Part shown: in pieces, positions 62,879 to 64,000 of the stretch
How the letters are laid out: each line of letters begins with the position of its first letter
How positions within the stretch are numbered: position 1 is the stretch's first letter
Assembly (NCBI RefSeq): GCF_004345605.1
Contig: NZ_SLVY01000001.1
Span: forward strand, 248,001-312,000
Direction of reading: 5' to 3'
DNA from: Rhodococcus sp. SMB37
GTDB taxonomy: Bacteria > Actinomycetota > Actinomycetes > Mycobacteriales > Mycobacteriaceae
Length of the DNA: 64,000 nt
Translations under genes and position numbers: made by a program
Notes under the pieces: generated by a model
What the model was told of the DNA's origin: nothing
Databases searched by the model: none
What the model saw: only the letters and a program-made list of their open reading frames with translations

Positions 62879-64000
62879 GCGTTGCATCCCATCTGTGTCG
62901 GTAGAGGATCAGGGGCACCGATGCTCGGCAGGCCGAGTCCCACACCGATCGGTTTCGTCTTGGGCAGGCGCCCCTGTTCGAAGTGATCGCCCGCACGGGT
63001 GCGGCGGTGGGTGAGGATCGGGTTGTCGGCGACGAGATGATGCGGCGCGGCATCGCTGACGACGATCGTGACGATGTCGCCGGGCCGAACCGCGGTGTCG
63101 ATGTTGCCTTCGGGCCGGAAGTGCACGAGACGCCCGTCGCGCGCGCGTCCGCTCATTCGGGCGGTTGCCGCGTTCTTTCGGCCTTCACCGGCCGCCACGA
63201 GAAGTTCGACTTCGGTACCTACGAGCATGCGGTTCTCTTCGAGGGTGATGCGCTCCTGCAGCGCGATCAGCCGCTCGTACCGCTCCTGCACGACAGCCTT
63301 CGGGAGCTGCTCGTCCATCTCGGCCGCGGGTGTGCCGGGTCGCTTGGAGTACTGGAACGTGAAAGCACTGGTGAATCGCGCCTTCTCGACGACGTCGAGG
63401 GTGTCCTGGAAGTCCTCTTCGGTCTCGCCGGGAAATCCGACGATGATGTCGGTGGTGATCGCCGCGTGCGGCATGGCTGCACGGACCCGCTCGATGATGC
63501 CGAGGAACTTCTCTTTGCGATACGAGCGGCGCATCGCCCGCAGGATCCTGTCGCTGCCCGACTGCAGCGGCATGTGGAGCTGCGGACAGACGTTGGGCGT
63601 CGATGCCATCGCTTCGATGACGTCGTCGGTGAACTCCGCGGGATGTGGCGAGGTGAACCGCACGCGTTCGAGCCCGTCGATGTCGCCGCACGCGCGGAGC
63701 AGCGACGCGAACGCACCGCGGTCGCGGGGCTGTTCCGGATCGGCGAAGGAGCGCCCGTACGAGTTGACGTTCTGCCCGAGCAGTGTCACTTCGAGTACAC
63801 CCTCGTCGACGAGTGCCTGTACCTCGGCGAGGATGTCACCGGGTCGGCGGTCGACCTCTTTGCCGCGCAGGGCCGGCACGATACAGAAGGTGCACGTGTT
63901 GTTGCATCCGACCGAGATCGACACCCAGCCCGCGTAGGGTGACTCGCGCTTCGCCGGAAGCGTCGAAGGGAATGCTTCGAGCGACTCGAGGATCTCGACC
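62875..64000 (-). CDS. miaB: tRNA-2-methylthio-N6-dimethylallyladenosine synthase MiaB, 5' part missing
   Basis: Radical-SAM methylthiotransferase that adds the 2-methylthio group to i6A37 made by MiaA. The visible 375 residues include the SAM-cluster motif CNNTCTFC, the rest of the barrel ([33 protein letters not shown]) and a TRAM domain (about from [14 protein letters not shown]). The N-terminal UPF0004 domain is beyond the window edge. The stop overlaps the next gene. Rv2733c equivalent. Confidence 0.95.
   Translation of the reverse strand, partial: VEILESLEAFPSTLPAKRESPYAGWVSISVGCNNTCTFCIVPALRGKEVDRRPGDILAEVQALVDEGVLEVTLLGQNVNSYGRSFADPEQPRDRGAFASLLRACGDIDGLERVRFTSPHPAEFTDDVIEAMASTPNVCPQLHMPLQSGSDRILRAMRRSYRKEKFLGIIERVRAAMPHAAITTDIIVGFPGETEEDFQDTLDVVEKARFTSAFTFQYSKRPGTPAAEMDEQLPKAVVQERYERLIALQERITLEENRMLVGTEVELLVAAGEGRKNAATARMSGRARDGRLVHFRPEGNIDTAVRPGDIVTIVVSDAAPHHLVADNPILTHRRTRAGDHFEQGRLPKTKPIGVGLGLPSIGAPDPLPTQMGCNA

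Overview
The window is high-GC actinobacterial DNA and almost certainly comes from a Rhodococcus-like member of the Nocardiaceae. Gene content and order follow, from memory of the M. tuberculosis map, the core block Rv2689c to Rv2733c (ceoBC, dut, cei, suhB, ppgK, sigA, sigB, ideR, PAC2, nrdR, lexA, fadE20, hflX, dapF, miaA, miaB). There are no rRNA genes, no tRNA that I can defend, no CRISPR array and no intact mobile element. Both ends cut a gene: an RNA methyltransferase at the left and miaB at the right.

Layout. 1-5.0 kb: RNA methyltransferase and KimA-like permease on the minus strand, a decayed TnpB element with both end hairpins, then two RCK (TrkA-type) potassium regulators. 5-12.4 kb: small conserved mycobacterial-type genes (DUF3159, OB-fold, DUF3710, dut, DUF3093, DUF4193, cei, suhB) and polyphosphate glucokinase. 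12.5-21.6 kb: the two principal-type sigma factors sigA and sigB, with small metal-binding-type proteins, an SF2 helicase, a BrkB-type membrane protein and a two-part methyltransferase between them. 21.6-30 kb: a protein-acetyltransferase/deacetylase pair (overlapping genes) divergent from ideR, then galE, DUF4192 and a lipoprotein. 30-45 kb: PAC2 protein, hydrolase, a DUF3516-type helicase, a LysR effector-domain-only protein, oxyR divergent from ahpCD, an aminotransferase, an F420-type oxidoreductase and hrpA. 45-48 kb: nrdR, an SOS division inhibitor divergent from lexA, and an acyl-CoA dehydrogenase. 48-55.5 kb: an accessory island with a uracil/xanthine permease and a complete fructose PTS (ptsI divergent from fruR-fruK-fruA-ptsH). 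55.5-64 kb: hflX, dapF, miaA, an extradiol-dioxygenase-like gene, DUF349, a membrane protein and miaB.

Common themes are stress and homeostasis control: sigma factors, iron (IdeR), peroxide (OxyR/AhpCD), DNA damage (LexA and its divisome inhibitor), potassium (KimA/CeoBC), reversible acetylation, and RNA modification/helicases. Several genes carry a TANNNT -10 box five to seven bases before the start codon, which predicts leaderless mRNAs. Convergent genes are usually separated by long perfect hairpins. I found no clearly new multi-gene system. The items most worth a second look are the acetylase with a missing catalytic histidine paired with AcuC, the KimA-RCK cluster, the DNA-binding-less LysR effector protein, the triplicated repeat before cei, the galE hairpin that covers its ribosome site, and the phased repeats in the fructose PTS control region.
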